Below are positions 35,638-45,372 of a stretch of 64,000 nucleotides of DNA, piece by piece. The stretch's first letter is position 1. Each line of letters opens with the position of its first letter. Source of the DNA: CALCZU01 sp964396165 (GTDB taxonomy: Bacteria > Bdellovibrionota > FAC87 > UBA2466); NCBI GenBank assembly GCA_964396165.1, contig CAYNEF010000006.1, forward strand, positions 26,344-90,343, read 5' to 3'. The notes under the pieces are model-generated. The model had not been told where the DNA came from and searched no databases. It saw only the letters and a list, made by a program, of their open reading frames with translations. The translations under genes and the position numbers were made by a program.

Positions 35638-36666
35638 ATGCGAAATCTGCTTCTAGCAATCTTAACAATTTTATCCCTACAAACAGTCCATGCCCAAACA
35701 CTGGTAAACGGTGCGGGTGCGACTTTCCCTTTTCCCCTATATTCAAAATGGTTTTCTGATTACCAAAAATTAAAGCCAGATGTCGCAATCAATTACCAGT
35801 CTATTGGAAGCGGCGGCGGAATCAGACAGTTCTTAGATAACACCGTAGACTTCGGAGCTTCAGATGCGCCGATGAATGAAGAACAATTGGGAAAAGCCAA
35901 AGAGAAAAAAATTGAAGCACTTCATATTCCCACTACATTAGGTGCGGTAGTTTTAAGCTACAACATCAGTGGCGTTGATTCCGGTTTAAAGCTCACAGGC
36001 GAAATCGTTGCAGAAATTTTCTTAGGCACAATTAAAAAATGGGATGACGCTAAAATTACTGCGTTAAACCCAGGTAAAAAATTAACGGGAGAAATTGTAG
36101 TCGCCCACCGTTCAGACGGTAGCGGTACTTCAGCCGTATTCACAGACTATCTTGCTAAAGTAAGTCCTGCCTGGAAAGAAAAAGTAGGAGCAGGTACAGC
36201 CGTCAATTGGCCAGTGGGACTTGGCGGAAAAGGAAACGAAGGCGTGGCAGGGTTAATCAAGCAGACGCCAGGCTCTATCGGATACATCGAATACATTTAT
36301 GCAGAAAGCAATAAATTGCCTTACGCTGCTTTAAAGAACAAAGCCGGCAATTTCGTATTGCCTACTACTAAAGCGGTAACTGCCGCTGCGGATGCGACAA
36401 TTAAGTCAGTTCCCGAAGATTTCAGAGTATCCATTACAAATGCAGATGGAAAAGAGAGCTATCCTGTCAGCAGTTACACCTATCTTTTGGTAAGTAAAAC
36501 CCAAAATGATGCTGTAAAAGGCAAGATCATTGTCGATTTTTTGAAGTGGGCTATGAAAGACGGTCAGAATTCTGCGGAAGCGCTGATGTATTCCCGTCTT
36601 CCCAAAAGCTTGATTGTCAAAATCGAAGCTAAAATCAATACAATTGAAGTGAAAAAACAATTGTAG
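35638..36666 (+). CDS. pstS: Phosphate ABC transporter, substrate-binding protein PstS
   Basis: A 342-residue periplasmic phosphate-binding protein. The signal peptide ends at VHAQ, followed by LVNGAGATFPFPLYSKWF, YQSIGSGGGIRQF and VDFGASDAPM, then AHRSDGSGTSAVFTDYL, all phosphate-contact motifs of PstS. The ATG has a clear ribosome site (CGGAGG). It is first of seven co-oriented genes pstS-pstC-pstA-pstB-phoU-phoB-phoR with overlaps or tiny gaps, so regulation by PhoB and phosphate limitation is expected. Confidence 0.95.
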   Translation: MRNLLLAILTILSLQTVHAQTLVNGAGATFPFPLYSKWFSDYQKLKPDVAINYQSIGSGGGIRQFLDNTVDFGASDAPMNEEQLGKAKEKKIEALHIPTTLGAVVLSYNISGVDSGLKLTGEIVAEIFLGTIKKWDDAKITALNPGKKLTGEIVVAHRSDGSGTSAVFTDYLAKVSPAWKEKVGAGTAVNWPVGLGGKGNEGVAGLIKQTPGSIGYIEYIYAESNKLPYAALKNKAGNFVLPTTKAVTAAADATIKSVPEDFRVSITNADGKESYPVSSYTYLLVSKTQNDAVKGKIIVDFLKWAMKDGQNSAEALMYSRLPKSLIVKIEAKINTIEVKKQL

Positions 36667-36689
36667 TTTTGGAAGAGAGGGGTAATCCC

Positions 36690-37715
36690 ATGAATGTTCT
36701 TCAGTACTCTGGTAAAGAATCGCTGAAGATTCGGGTACAGCGAAATTCTACCCGGATAAGTTTTTGGGAGTACCCTATTTTAAAACAACTGCTACAATTC
36801 TCTCGAATGAGAATCGGAGATAAGATATTTTTCGGCCTGGCAAGATTTGCCGGGCTGTCTATTATAGTGCTTTTGCTTTTGATTGTTACTTACCTGTCTT
36901 TTGCCAGTCTTGCCTCCATCAAAACTTTTGGATTTGAGTTTTTAACAAGCAGCGTTTGGGATCCGGTGAGAGAAGTCTTTGGAGCCTTGCCGGTAATTTA
37001 CGGAACTTTAGTAACGTCCTTTCTTGCACTGCTTTTTGCGGGACCCCTGGGAATTGGAATTGCGCTTTTTTTAAACGAACTGGCGCCAAAAAAAGTAGCA
37101 ACGATAGCGGGCTTTTTAATTGAAATGCTAGCGGCAATACCAAGTGTAGTGTTTGGTCTGTGGGGGATTTTTGTTCTTGCACCCTGGTTTCGTGAGAGCA
37201 TACAGCCTTGGATTATCGAACGTTTTGGTTTTATCCCGTTTTTCGCGGGACCTGCTTACGGAGTAGGTCTTCTCACTTCAGGAATTATTCTTGCTATCAT
37301 GATTCTTCCGACGATTTCTTCCATTGCGCGTGAAATTTTCAGGACGATTCCCATTCACCAAAGAGAAGCGTCATTAGCATTGGGCGCTACCAAGTGGGAA
37401 ACGATGAAGATTTCCGTTTTAAAGGCTTCAAAGAACGGCATCATTGGTGCTTTATTTTTGGGCTTGGGTAGAGCTCTCGGCGAAACGATGGCCGTGACTA
37501 TGCTCATCGGAAACCGCGCACAGATTCACCCGTCACTTTTTTCACCTGGGCAAACGATGGCAAGTGTAATTGCCAATGAATATGCGGAAGCAACAAGTGA
37601 TTTGCATATGTCTGCGCTTGCAGAAGTCGGTTTGGTCTTGTTCGGTGTAACCTTTATTATTAATTTCGCTGCACGCATCTTGATTTACAAGATGAAAAAG
37701 CCAGGTGCAGCATGA
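36690..37715 (+). CDS. pstC: Phosphate ABC transporter permease PstC
   Basis: About 341 residues from the ATG at 36690, behind GAGAGGGG. Six membrane segments, with FGALPVIYGTLVTSFLALLFA and the inner-membrane EAA-like loop EASLALGATKWETMKI plus GLGRALGETMAVTMLIG, identify PstC. A 40-residue basic N-terminal extension precedes the first helix, longer than usual; a Met at the MRIGDKIFF segment would give the standard length. It overlaps pstA by four bases. Confidence 0.94.
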   Translation: MNVLQYSGKESLKIRVQRNSTRISFWEYPILKQLLQFSRMRIGDKIFFGLARFAGLSIIVLLLLIVTYLSFASLASIKTFGFEFLTSSVWDPVREVFGALPVIYGTLVTSFLALLFAGPLGIGIALFLNELAPKKVATIAGFLIEMLAAIPSVVFGLWGIFVLAPWFRESIQPWIIERFGFIPFFAGPAYGVGLLTSGIILAIMILPTISSIAREIFRTIPIHQREASLALGATKWETMKISVLKASKNGIIGALFLGLGRALGETMAVTMLIGNRAQIHPSLFSPGQTMASVIANEYAEATSDLHMSALAEVGLVLFGVTFIINFAARILIYKMKKPGAA

Positions 37716-38587
37716 AAAAATCCGCTTTATTTATTTTTGCAGAAAAAAGATACGGCAAAAGAAAAGCAAAAAACGTCTTCTTTTTAGGAACTCTCTATTT
37801 TTCAGCGACATTGGCTGTACTTTTTTTGGGAACCATTTTTGGTTATGTTGTAATGAAAGGCATTCCTGGAATTCATCTGACTTTTTTGACGGAGCTTCCA
37901 AAACCTGTAGGTGAACCCGGTGGCGGTATGGCGAATGCACTTTGGGGTTCATTCGAATTGGTACTATTTGCTTCCATACTGGGAATTTTGTGGGGTGTGA
38001 TGGTAGGCGTGTATCTTTCGGAATATGGCAGAGATCGTTTCGCTTCCTCCGTACGCTTTGCAACTGAACTACTTTCGAGTGTTCCTTCCATTGTAATTGG
38101 TGTTTTTGTGTACGTTGTTTTAGTACGTCCCTTAAAAACATTTTCGACTTTGGCAGGGTCCGTTGCACTAGCGATTTTGATGGTTCCTACTATTGCCAGA
38201 ACGACAGAAGAAATTTTAAAAATGATGCCTGTACTTTACCGAGAAGCGGGTCTCGCGCTTGGTATTCCTCGTTGGAAAGTAATTTTAAAAATCGTAGTTC
38301 AAGGGTCCCTTCCTGGGATTGCAACGGGCGTAATACTCGCGATAGCAAGAGCAGCGGGAGAGACAGCACCGTTACTCTTTACAGCTTTGAACAACAGATT
38401 CTGGCAGTACAGTCTTTTCGAACCCATCGCTTCTCTTCCGGTACAAATTTATACTTATGCGATTTCTCCTTTTGAAGAATGGCATACTCAAGCCTGGGCA
38501 GGCGCGATGTTACTAGTCTTTCTCGTTTTTATTTTAAATCTGACTACCCGCATTCTGATCGGGAGAAGAGGAAGAACAAGTGCTTGA
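37712..38587 (+). CDS. pstA: Phosphate ABC transporter permease PstA
   Basis: A 291-residue, six-helix permease. GGMANALWGSFELVLFASILG, SSVPSIVIGVFVY, REAGLALGIPRWKVILKIV (EAA loop) and ARAAGETAPLLFTAL are PstA hallmarks. It starts inside the pstC end (ATGA) and its own 3' end overlaps pstB by eight bases, indicating tight translational coupling. It forms the channel with PstC. Confidence 0.95.
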   Translation: MKKSALFIFAEKRYGKRKAKNVFFLGTLYFSATLAVLFLGTIFGYVVMKGIPGIHLTFLTELPKPVGEPGGGMANALWGSFELVLFASILGILWGVMVGVYLSEYGRDRFASSVRFATELLSSVPSIVIGVFVYVVLVRPLKTFSTLAGSVALAILMVPTIARTTEEILKMMPVLYREAGLALGIPRWKVILKIVVQGSLPGIATGVILAIARAAGETAPLLFTALNNRFWQYSLFEPIASLPVQIYTYAISPFEEWHTQAWAGAMLLVFLVFILNLTTRILIGRRGRTSA

Positions 38588-39347
38588 GCAAGAATTAGTA
38601 TTGGATGTGAAAAAGCTAAAAGCATTTTTCAATGAAAATGAGGCTGTGCACGGAGTGGATATGAAAATCTACTCCAATTCCATTACGGCGATCATCGGGC
38701 CCTCTGGCTGTGGAAAATCTACTTTCATCCGTTGTCTCAATAGACTCCACGAAGAAGTGCCAGGAGCAAGAGCCGAGGGTAAAATTGAATTAAGAGGACA
38801 GGATATTTACGCGAGAGAAATTGATCCTGTCATGATCCGAAGACAAATTGGGATGGTTTTTCAAAAGCCAAACCCCTTTCCCGGGATGACGATTTTTGAG
38901 AATGTAGTGGCCGGTTTAAAACTTGCTGGCATTAAAAAGAAAAGCTTTTTAGAAGATATGGCGGAACGTAGCCTTACTCACGCAGCCCTATGGGATGAGG
39001 TGAAAGACAAATTGCACATGCAAGCTACTTCCCTGTCGGGTGGGCAGCAGCAGCGTCTTTGTATTGCGCGCACACTTGCGATTGATCCGCCTGTTCTTTT
39101 AATGGACGAGCCTACTAGTGCCTTAGATCCGATCTCGACCGCGAAGATTGAAGAACTCATGCTTAATTTAAAAAAACATGTAACGATTGTGATAGTAACG
39201 CACAATATGCAGCAAGCAGCACGCGTTTCAGATTACACGGCTTTCTTTTTGCTTGGTGACCTCGTAGAATTTGGTGAGACATCAAAAATATTTACTATGC
39301 CTACAGATAAGCGTACGGAACAATACGTAACGGGGAAATTCGGTTGA
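38580..39347 (+). CDS. pstB: Phosphate ABC transporter ATPase PstB
   Basis: A 255-residue ABC ATPase with Walker A GPSGCGKST, Q-loop VFQKPNPFPG (PstB-specific KPNPFP), signature LSGGQQQR, Walker B LLMDEPTSALDP and H-loop VTHNMQQAAR. GTG start at 38580 inside pstA. It overlaps phoU by four bases. Confidence 0.96.
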   Translation: MLEQELVLDVKKLKAFFNENEAVHGVDMKIYSNSITAIIGPSGCGKSTFIRCLNRLHEEVPGARAEGKIELRGQDIYAREIDPVMIRRQIGMVFQKPNPFPGMTIFENVVAGLKLAGIKKKSFLEDMAERSLTHAALWDEVKDKLHMQATSLSGGQQQRLCIARTLAIDPPVLLMDEPTSALDPISTAKIEELMLNLKKHVTIVIVTHNMQQAARVSDYTAFFLLGDLVEFGETSKIFTMPTDKRTEQYVTGKFG

Positions 39348-40042
39348 ACCAAAACAGACTAGATAATGGACTTACGAAATTGACAGAACTTTTAGTTCTG
39401 ATGTCCGCTTTTGTCGAAGAAGCAGTGAATTATTCCATTTTAGCTTGGCGAGAGCGTGAAGCAAAGCTTGTAGAAAAAGTGCACCAGATTGAAATTCAGG
39501 TAAATGAAAACCATAAGCGTATCGATGCAGAGTGTTTAAAGTTATTTCCTATCGCACCTCTTGCTACTGACTTACGTTTTTTACTTGCAGCAGTCAAAAT
39601 CAATACTGATTTGGAACGCATGGTAGATCAGGCTGTGAATATCGCAGAGACTGCAAATTATTATCTTAAATTTCCAGCTCTTCCGCACCAAAATGCACTG
39701 TGTGAAATGGCAGACGACGTGCAGTTTATGGTGCGAGAGGCAATTGAGAGTTTCATCAAGGGCGACGGGCTTCTTGCTACAAATGTATTAAGATGTGACG
39801 ACAAAGTTGATAATCTTAAAGATAAAATATTCAGAGATATCATTACTCATATCACTGCCAACCCTAAAGATGCGGAGCAAGGGCTAAACGTCATACTCAT
39901 TGCTAGAAATTTGGAACGCATCGGAGATCACGCAACCAATATAGCTGAAGACGTGATTTTTACGATTTCGGGCGAAGATATCCGGCACACAGGAAAAAAA
40001 GCATTCCTTAGCAAGGGAGATAAAAATGAAAAGCAACAGTAA
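39344..40042 (+). CDS. phoU: Phosphate signalling protein PhoU
   Basis: A 232-residue all-helical protein with two PhoU repeats; the metal-binding motif ERMVDQAVNIAE in the first and ERIGDHATNIAED in the second are intact. It represses PhoR signalling through contact with the Pst transporter. The start is TTG at 39344, overlapping the pstB stop. Its 3' end overlaps phoB by 17 bases. Confidence 0.94.
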   Translation: MNQNRLDNGLTKLTELLVLMSAFVEEAVNYSILAWREREAKLVEKVHQIEIQVNENHKRIDAECLKLFPIAPLATDLRFLLAAVKINTDLERMVDQAVNIAETANYYLKFPALPHQNALCEMADDVQFMVREAIESFIKGDGLLATNVLRCDDKVDNLKDKIFRDIITHITANPKDAEQGLNVILIARNLERIGDHATNIAEDVIFTISGEDIRHTGKKAFLSKGDKNEKQQ

Positions 40043-40721
40043 GATACTCATTGTCGAAGACGAATCTGATATTGCAGAACTCATGTGTTTGCATTTAAAG
40101 CGCGAGGGACTTGATGTAGATCATGTGGAGAATGGGGAAGAAGCCCTGAAAAAGATGCAGACAACCCAATACCAGCTGCTCATTTTAGATTGGATGTTGC
40201 CGGGAATTTCAGGACTCGAGCTTTGCAAAAAACTAAGAGCTGAGAAAAAGGTAAAACCACTTACTCCTATTTTAATGGTCACTGCTCGTGCGCAAACATC
40301 AGATATCGTCTTGGGGCTTGAAGTAGGTGCAGATGACTATCTCACTAAGCCTTTTGAGATCCCTGAGATGCTTGCCCGTGTGCGTGCGCTGCTAAGACGA
40401 TCAAGCTTATTAGCCGAACCCGATACCGACAGAATTCAAATCGGACAATTGCTTTTAGACGCGGAAAAACACGAAGTGCGTTGCGCGAAGATTGAAGTTT
40501 CGCTCACCCCTTCTGAGTTTAAACTCTTACACGCCCTGATGAAAAACTCAGGCAGAGTACTCACACGTGAAAGGTTGATAGAACTTGTGCAAGGAGAAGG
40601 TGTTTCAGTGGTCGATAGGGCAATTGATACGCATGTTTTTGGCTTAAGAAAAAAACTGGGTGCTTGCGGTGATTTGGTTGAAACCATCCGTGGTGTCGGC
40701 TATCGTGTGAATTACGAGTAA
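40026..40721 (+). CDS. phoB: Phosphate regulon response regulator PhoB
   Basis: A 231-residue OmpR-type regulator: acidic pocket (ED at 11-12), phosphoacceptor D55 in LILDWMLPG, T in MVTARA, K in YLTKPFE, then a winged-helix DNA-binding domain (LTPSEFKLLHALMKNSGRVLTRERL, RAIDTHVFGLRKKLG, TIRGVGYR). The D-W-M-L-P-G segment is typical of PhoB. The expected targets are Pho boxes, including the one proposed before pstS. Confidence 0.93.
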   Translation: MKSNSKILIVEDESDIAELMCLHLKREGLDVDHVENGEEALKKMQTTQYQLLILDWMLPGISGLELCKKLRAEKKVKPLTPILMVTARAQTSDIVLGLEVGADDYLTKPFEIPEMLARVRALLRRSSLLAEPDTDRIQIGQLLLDAEKHEVRCAKIEVSLTPSEFKLLHALMKNSGRVLTRERLIELVQGEGVSVVDRAIDTHVFGLRKKLGACGDLVETIRGVGYRVNYE

Positions 40722-40724
40722 AAC

Positions 40725-42101
40725 TTGCAGAACAGCCCTAGTAAATTTCCATGGAAAATCTTTTTAAGAGTTGCTGTACTTCAAGTGCTGTCACTTTGTA
40801 TTTTTCTTTTGCTCTTTAATTATTCCCAAACAAATGTGTGGTGGTGTCTTACCGCCTTTATCGTTATCAGCGCTCTTGCGATTGCGTATGACACGTCAAA
40901 ACCATTACAAAGAGTCATTGAGCAGATCCAGGTAAAAAGCTGGCCGATGGAACAACTCTCTAGCGAGGCCTATGGCGAGTGGTCAGAGCTCGAATCGAAT
41001 GTTCAGGGGATTAAAAAGAAACTTGAAAATACTTCACAAAACCTCACGATGGAGCAGATTGAGTTAGATACTCTGCTGGGCGCTATCTCGGATGCTGTAT
41101 TGGCAGTCGATATGGAAGAGACGCCGCTCTTTTATAACTCTCGACTGGAAATGATTTTGGAAGGTAAGAAATTTAATAGACGATCTAAACTATGGGAGCT
41201 ATTCCGCATTCCAGAAGTATTAACGTCTTATAAAAAAGCCCTGGAAGAGGGAAAAGTGTGGACGACAAGTGCTATGCTTTTTCAAATCAATCCACAGTCA
41301 AAACGCTATTATATTCTTTCTGTATCGCCGTTGAGACGACATGACGAAAAAATCTACGGCGCTTTGGGTATTTTTCATGACGTGACGGATTTAAAAACGG
41401 CAGAGCAAATGCGAATCGATTTTGTGGCGAATGTGTCACACGAACTTCGAACGCCACTGACTTCCATTAAAGGCTATATAGAAACATTGATTGCCGATGC
41501 CACGAAAGATTTGAAGTCTCTTGCTACAAACGAAACCAAGGCGCATCTGGAAACTATCCAAAGAAATTCAGCGCGTCTAATGAACTTGATGTCAGATTTG
41601 CTGGATCTGTCTTCCATTGAATCTACAGATGTTTTACATAAGGATTGGTTGTTAACTTCTGAAGTAACTGAGAAGGCATTCAAACAAGTAGAAGATAAAA
41701 TCAAAGCAAAAAACCACAGTTTTGAAACTTCTATGCAATCCGAGAAAGTGTTTGCGGATCCCGTGCGCCTTGAACAAGTATTAGTTAACTTGCTCGACAA
41801 TGCATGTAAGTACAGCCCGCCTGGAGGCAAAATTTCTGTCCAATGGCGCGCAAAAGACAAAGATATTATTTTAAAAGTCTCAGATACTGGACCTGGAATT
41901 CCGATGGACGCGCAACCCAGAATATTTGAACGCTTTTACCGCATCGACAAGGCGCGTTCGCGTGATCAGGGCGGTACGGGTTTGGGTCTTGCTATCGTAA
42001 AACACATCATGCAAAGACACGAAGGCGCCGTTTGGGTGGAGAGCATTGCAGGGCAGGGCTCGTCGTTTAGCTGCCGTTTTCCCGTGCAGAATATTTCTTA
42101 G
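40725..42101 (+). CDS. phoR: Phosphate regulon sensor kinase PhoR
   Basis: A 458-residue histidine kinase with TTG start three bases after phoB. Two N-terminal membrane helices (about 10-50), a short linker, a PAS domain (about 100-220) and the kinase core: VSHELRTPLTSIKGYIETL with phosphoacceptor H239, N-box LVNLLDNACKYSPPGG, G1 VSDTGPGIP and G2 GGTGLGLAIVKHI. It phosphorylates PhoB when phosphate is low. Nothing co-oriented follows for 412 bases. Confidence 0.93.
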   Translation: MQNSPSKFPWKIFLRVAVLQVLSLCIFLLLFNYSQTNVWWCLTAFIVISALAIAYDTSKPLQRVIEQIQVKSWPMEQLSSEAYGEWSELESNVQGIKKKLENTSQNLTMEQIELDTLLGAISDAVLAVDMEETPLFYNSRLEMILEGKKFNRRSKLWELFRIPEVLTSYKKALEEGKVWTTSAMLFQINPQSKRYYILSVSPLRRHDEKIYGALGIFHDVTDLKTAEQMRIDFVANVSHELRTPLTSIKGYIETLIADATKDLKSLATNETKAHLETIQRNSARLMNLMSDLLDLSSIESTDVLHKDWLLTSEVTEKAFKQVEDKIKAKNHSFETSMQSEKVFADPVRLEQVLVNLLDNACKYSPPGGKISVQWRAKDKDIILKVSDTGPGIPMDAQPRIFERFYRIDKARSRDQGGTGLGLAIVKHIMQRHEGAVWVESIAGQGSSFSCRFPVQNIS

Positions 42102-42513
42102 TTTCGATAAACACGCTTGCAAAAAAGGAATCGTTAGCGAAACGTAACGCTAATCGATGGCATAAATTTGCCTTGAGGCAAAAACTGCGAATTACAAGAC
42201 TGGAGTTGAAGGGGTTCGTTTTTGTCCTCGCGAGTGGTAAGGCCTTAACTATTTCGTACAAAAACAAAGGAACTCTGAACTTCGTCGAAGTCTCCGTGGT
42301 TTCTTGAAGTTCGAAACTTACAGAACTGGCACAAGTCGGTAGATTCTAAAAATCTTGCGCGCCAGATTCTGACCCCTTCAAATACATTCTTGTAATTCAG
42401 GGTGTTCTGGCTTGCACACGGATGCTCATGGTGGGTTGGCTACGTAATATTTTAGCCTTAAGGCAAATTTGATCGGTTTGTATTCTGAATAATACGCGAG
42501 TATATCTATAGTC
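42102..42513. other. Gene-free stretch after phoR
   Basis: 412 bases. It holds a near-palindrome around 42131-42155 (TCGTTAGCG and CGCTAATCGA), a short hairpin TTTGCC-TTGA-GGCAAA at about 42168-42183, and the promoter of the next gene at its end. No credible gene is seen in either direction; a structured RNA is possible but unproved. Confidence 0.5.
42501..42506 (+). promoter_or_regulatory. -10 box of the DUF885 gene, predicted leaderless
   Basis: TATATC seven bases before the ATG at 42514, with TTGTAT 17 bases upstream as a weak -35. No ribosome site is present. Confidence 0.35.
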
Positions 42514-44319
42514 ATGAAAAAAATCTTAATTTGCTTCTTTTTATTTTTTCAAGTAATCGCTTCTGCAGCCACGCAGACGGCCTTTGAAAAGCAATGCAGT
42601 GCACTCGCAGCGCAAAGCAATTTGGCCCCCTCAAAAAAACTCCACAAGTTATTTGATATCACCTGGGACTACTGGATGAATGAGTCTCCAGAAAGTGCAA
42701 CCTACAATGGCTTTCCCGGACACAATGACAAATGGACAGACCTTTCTCCCGAAGCTTTTGATCGCCGAGTAGTGGAATTGAAAGCTACTTTAGCGGCCTT
42801 AAAAACAATTGATCGCAATAAACTCTCTAAACAAGACAAAGCAAGCTTTGATCTCTTTAAGTATGATCAGGAAGACGAAATTGAGAATAAAAAGTTCGGT
42901 GGCAGATATCTTCGAGTGGATCAAATGGGTGGGCCTCAGCAAGAAATCGCGCAGCTGATTGCGTCCTCTCCCACTGAAACAGAAAAAGATTATGAAGATA
43001 TTCTCGCGCGTTTAAATACCGTGCCTACCGTAATCGACCAAACCAAAGTGCTGATGGAAATGGGACTGGAAAAGGGAATCACGCCTCCCAAAATCACCCT
43101 ACGTGATGTTCCTGATCAAATAAAAAATATTTCAGAAGCTAGAGTCGAAGAATCTGTCTTACTCAAACCGTTTAGAAGTTTCCCTGCCTCTTTTTCTGAA
43201 GAACGTAAACGTGATTTGAGAGCAAGAGCAATTTCTGTATTTGAAAATAAAATACGTCCTGCGTTTCAAAACTTTAATAAGTTTGTCACAAACCAGTATA
43301 TTCCAAAATGCCGGGATTCCATTGCTTGGGAAGACCTGCCAGAGGGCAAGGCGTGGTACGCGCATAATGTACGGGCACAAACGACTACAAATTTAACGCC
43401 TGATGAAATTCACCAAATTGGACTTTCAGAAGTAGCAAGAATCCGTAAAGAAATGGACAAGGTGATGCGTGAGGCGAAGTTTCAAGGAAGCTTTAAAGAG
43501 TTCACCCAATTTTTGCAGACTGACAAACAATTTTTTTATGGATCTGCAAATGAGCTCGTAGATGGTTACCGGATCCTTGCAAAAAAAATAGATCCCGAAC
43601 TGCCTAAGCTTTTCGGTAAGTTGCCCAGACTGACGTATGGAGTGCTTCCTGTCCCGGCGTATGCCGAGAAGTCTCAGACAACAGCATACTACCAACCCGG
43701 TGCTCCTAATGTCGGACGGGCAGGGTATTATTTTGCCAATACTTATAAAATCGAAACGAGACCGAAGTGGGAAATGGAAGCTTTGACATTGCATGAGTCT
43801 GTTCCAGGCCACCATTTGCAGATTGCCCTGTCACAAGAAATGGAAAATGTGCCGAACTTTAGAAAATATGGGGGCTACAACGCATTTGTTGAGGGTTGGG
43901 GTTTGTACTCTGAAAGTCTGGGCTATGAACTGGGAATGTATCAGGATCCTTATTCAAAGTTTGGTCAACTCACCTATGAAATCTGGCGCGCCATTCGATT
44001 GGTGGTAGATACCGGAATGCATTCTAAGGGCTGGTCACGTGAAAAAGCGATTGAGTACTTTAAAGAGAATAGCCCCAAATCCGAACACGATATCACTGTA
44101 GAAATTGACCGCTATATCGTCTGGGCAGGACAAGCCTTGGGTTATAAAATCGGGCAACTTAAAATAAAAGAATTAAGAGAGTTATCGCAAAAAACACTGG
44201 GTTCTAAATTTGATATCCGTTTTTTTCACGACGCAGTACTTGAAAACGGTGCACTTCCCTTAAGCGTGCTCGAGTCGAATATAAAAGAGTTTTTAAAAAA
44301 TAAACAAAAACTCAAGTAG
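42514..44319 (+). CDS. Exported DUF885 metallopeptidase-like protein
   Basis: A 601-residue protein with a signal peptide (MKKILICFFLFFQVIASA). It matches the DUF885 family over its length: WDYWMNESPESATYNG near the start, WYAHNVRAQTTTNLTPDEIHQIGLSEV in the middle, and the zinc-type motif TLHESVPGHHLQ (about residue 427), then NAFVEGWGLYSE. The HES..GHH arrangement with a downstream Glu suggests a gluzincin-like peptidase acting in the periplasm or outside; no substrate is established for most of the family. The ATG has no ribosome site. Confidence 0.85.
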   Translation: MKKILICFFLFFQVIASAATQTAFEKQCSALAAQSNLAPSKKLHKLFDITWDYWMNESPESATYNGFPGHNDKWTDLSPEAFDRRVVELKATLAALKTIDRNKLSKQDKASFDLFKYDQEDEIENKKFGGRYLRVDQMGGPQQEIAQLIASSPTETEKDYEDILARLNTVPTVIDQTKVLMEMGLEKGITPPKITLRDVPDQIKNISEARVEESVLLKPFRSFPASFSEERKRDLRARAISVFENKIRPAFQNFNKFVTNQYIPKCRDSIAWEDLPEGKAWYAHNVRAQTTTNLTPDEIHQIGLSEVARIRKEMDKVMREAKFQGSFKEFTQFLQTDKQFFYGSANELVDGYRILAKKIDPELPKLFGKLPRLTYGVLPVPAYAEKSQTTAYYQPGAPNVGRAGYYFANTYKIETRPKWEMEALTLHESVPGHHLQIALSQEMENVPNFRKYGGYNAFVEGWGLYSESLGYELGMYQDPYSKFGQLTYEIWRAIRLVVDTGMHSKGWSREKAIEYFKENSPKSEHDITVEIDRYIVWAGQALGYKIGQLKIKELRELSQKTLGSKFDIRFFHDAVLENGALPLSVLESNIKEFLKNKQKLK

Positions 44320-44480
44320 ACACTCTGAATGCACACAATCTTGTGCAGCATTTTTCTTAGCGCTTAAAATATTCACACACTCTTTTTGTGCACACCTCTA
44401 TTTTTAGCCTTAAACAAAGGGCAACTAAATTGCATGTCAGATATGCGGCGCACCTATTTTAAAATGATAAGGAAAAAAAC

Positions 44481-45368
44481 ATGAATATCAAATTACCTCT
44501 TCTCGTAGCAGCTTGCATGCTGCAACTCTCTGCTCACGCAGAATTATTTCGTAATCCCATTCTTGGCGGTGGCCATAATAACGGTGGGGATTCTACAGGT
44601 AGAGCCTCTACCGATGCTCCTTTGACTGGTTTGCAAGATATGGCAATTAGAAACGTGACGAACGATTCTGCTGCGGCTCTTTCTGCTTCCATGAGCATTC
44701 ACGATCGCAATGGCGATAAAGTTGTCTCCAAAGAATTGCTCGATAAAACTAAATGTATTGTCACGATGAAAGTAACTCGCGGCGCTTTTCTTCTCGGAGG
44801 AAGTGGCGGCGAAGGACTTATGGTTTGCAGACTTCCTAATGGTGGTTGGAGTGCTCCTTCGTATGTAAGAACCGGCAGTTTTGAATTAAGTGCCGCTATT
44901 GGGTTTGATTCTACAAACATCACGATGTTTGTTACAGATGATGGATTGGCTCAGAGCTTTAAGAGCCAATTAAACTTCGGTGCAAAAGCCTATGCAAAAG
45001 CCGTTGCTGCTTCTGCAGGTTTAGCACTGGAAGCATCCAATAAATACGGCATGGCAGTAGTTCAAACTAATTCACAAGGTTTATTTGCGGGTGTCGGTAT
45101 CAGCTTTAGCTCCTTTAGCCACATGCAGGCGGGAAGAAATCAAAATGTTTATGCTGACTCTCTCGGCGATGGAACTCCAGTCGATAGCTCCGGCCGTCGC
45201 TGTGATACGTATATTCGTCCACTCCTCAGACAAAGTTGTCTGGATAGCTATGAACAAAAAATCGGCAGAAAAGTTCAACCTGTCACAGCAGACAAGATTT
45301 TGAGTTCTCCCGCACAAACGGCTCCTCAAATCACAAGAGCAGTGACGGATATTTTGGAAAATAAATAA
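44481..45368 (+). CDS. Exported SYLF (Ysc84-type) domain protein
   Basis: A 295-residue protein with a signal peptide (to about SAHA). Residues about 90-230 form a SYLF/Ysc84 domain: CIVTMKVTRGAFLLGGSGGEGLMVCR, GGWSAPSYVRTGSFELSAAIGFDSTNITMFV, and NSQGLFAGVGISFSS. SYLF proteins bind phospholipids; exported bacterial ones are of unknown role. A GGAA ribosome site lies near the ATG. The C-terminal 60 residues contain two cysteines (RRCDTYIRPLLRQSCLD) that could form a disulphide. Confidence 0.8.
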   Translation: MNIKLPLLVAACMLQLSAHAELFRNPILGGGHNNGGDSTGRASTDAPLTGLQDMAIRNVTNDSAAALSASMSIHDRNGDKVVSKELLDKTKCIVTMKVTRGAFLLGGSGGEGLMVCRLPNGGWSAPSYVRTGSFELSAAIGFDSTNITMFVTDDGLAQSFKSQLNFGAKAYAKAVAASAGLALEASNKYGMAVVQTNSQGLFAGVGISFSSFSHMQAGRNQNVYADSLGDGTPVDSSGRRCDTYIRPLLRQSCLDSYEQKIGRKVQPVTADKILSSPAQTAPQITRAVTDILENK

Positions 45369-45372
45369 TTTA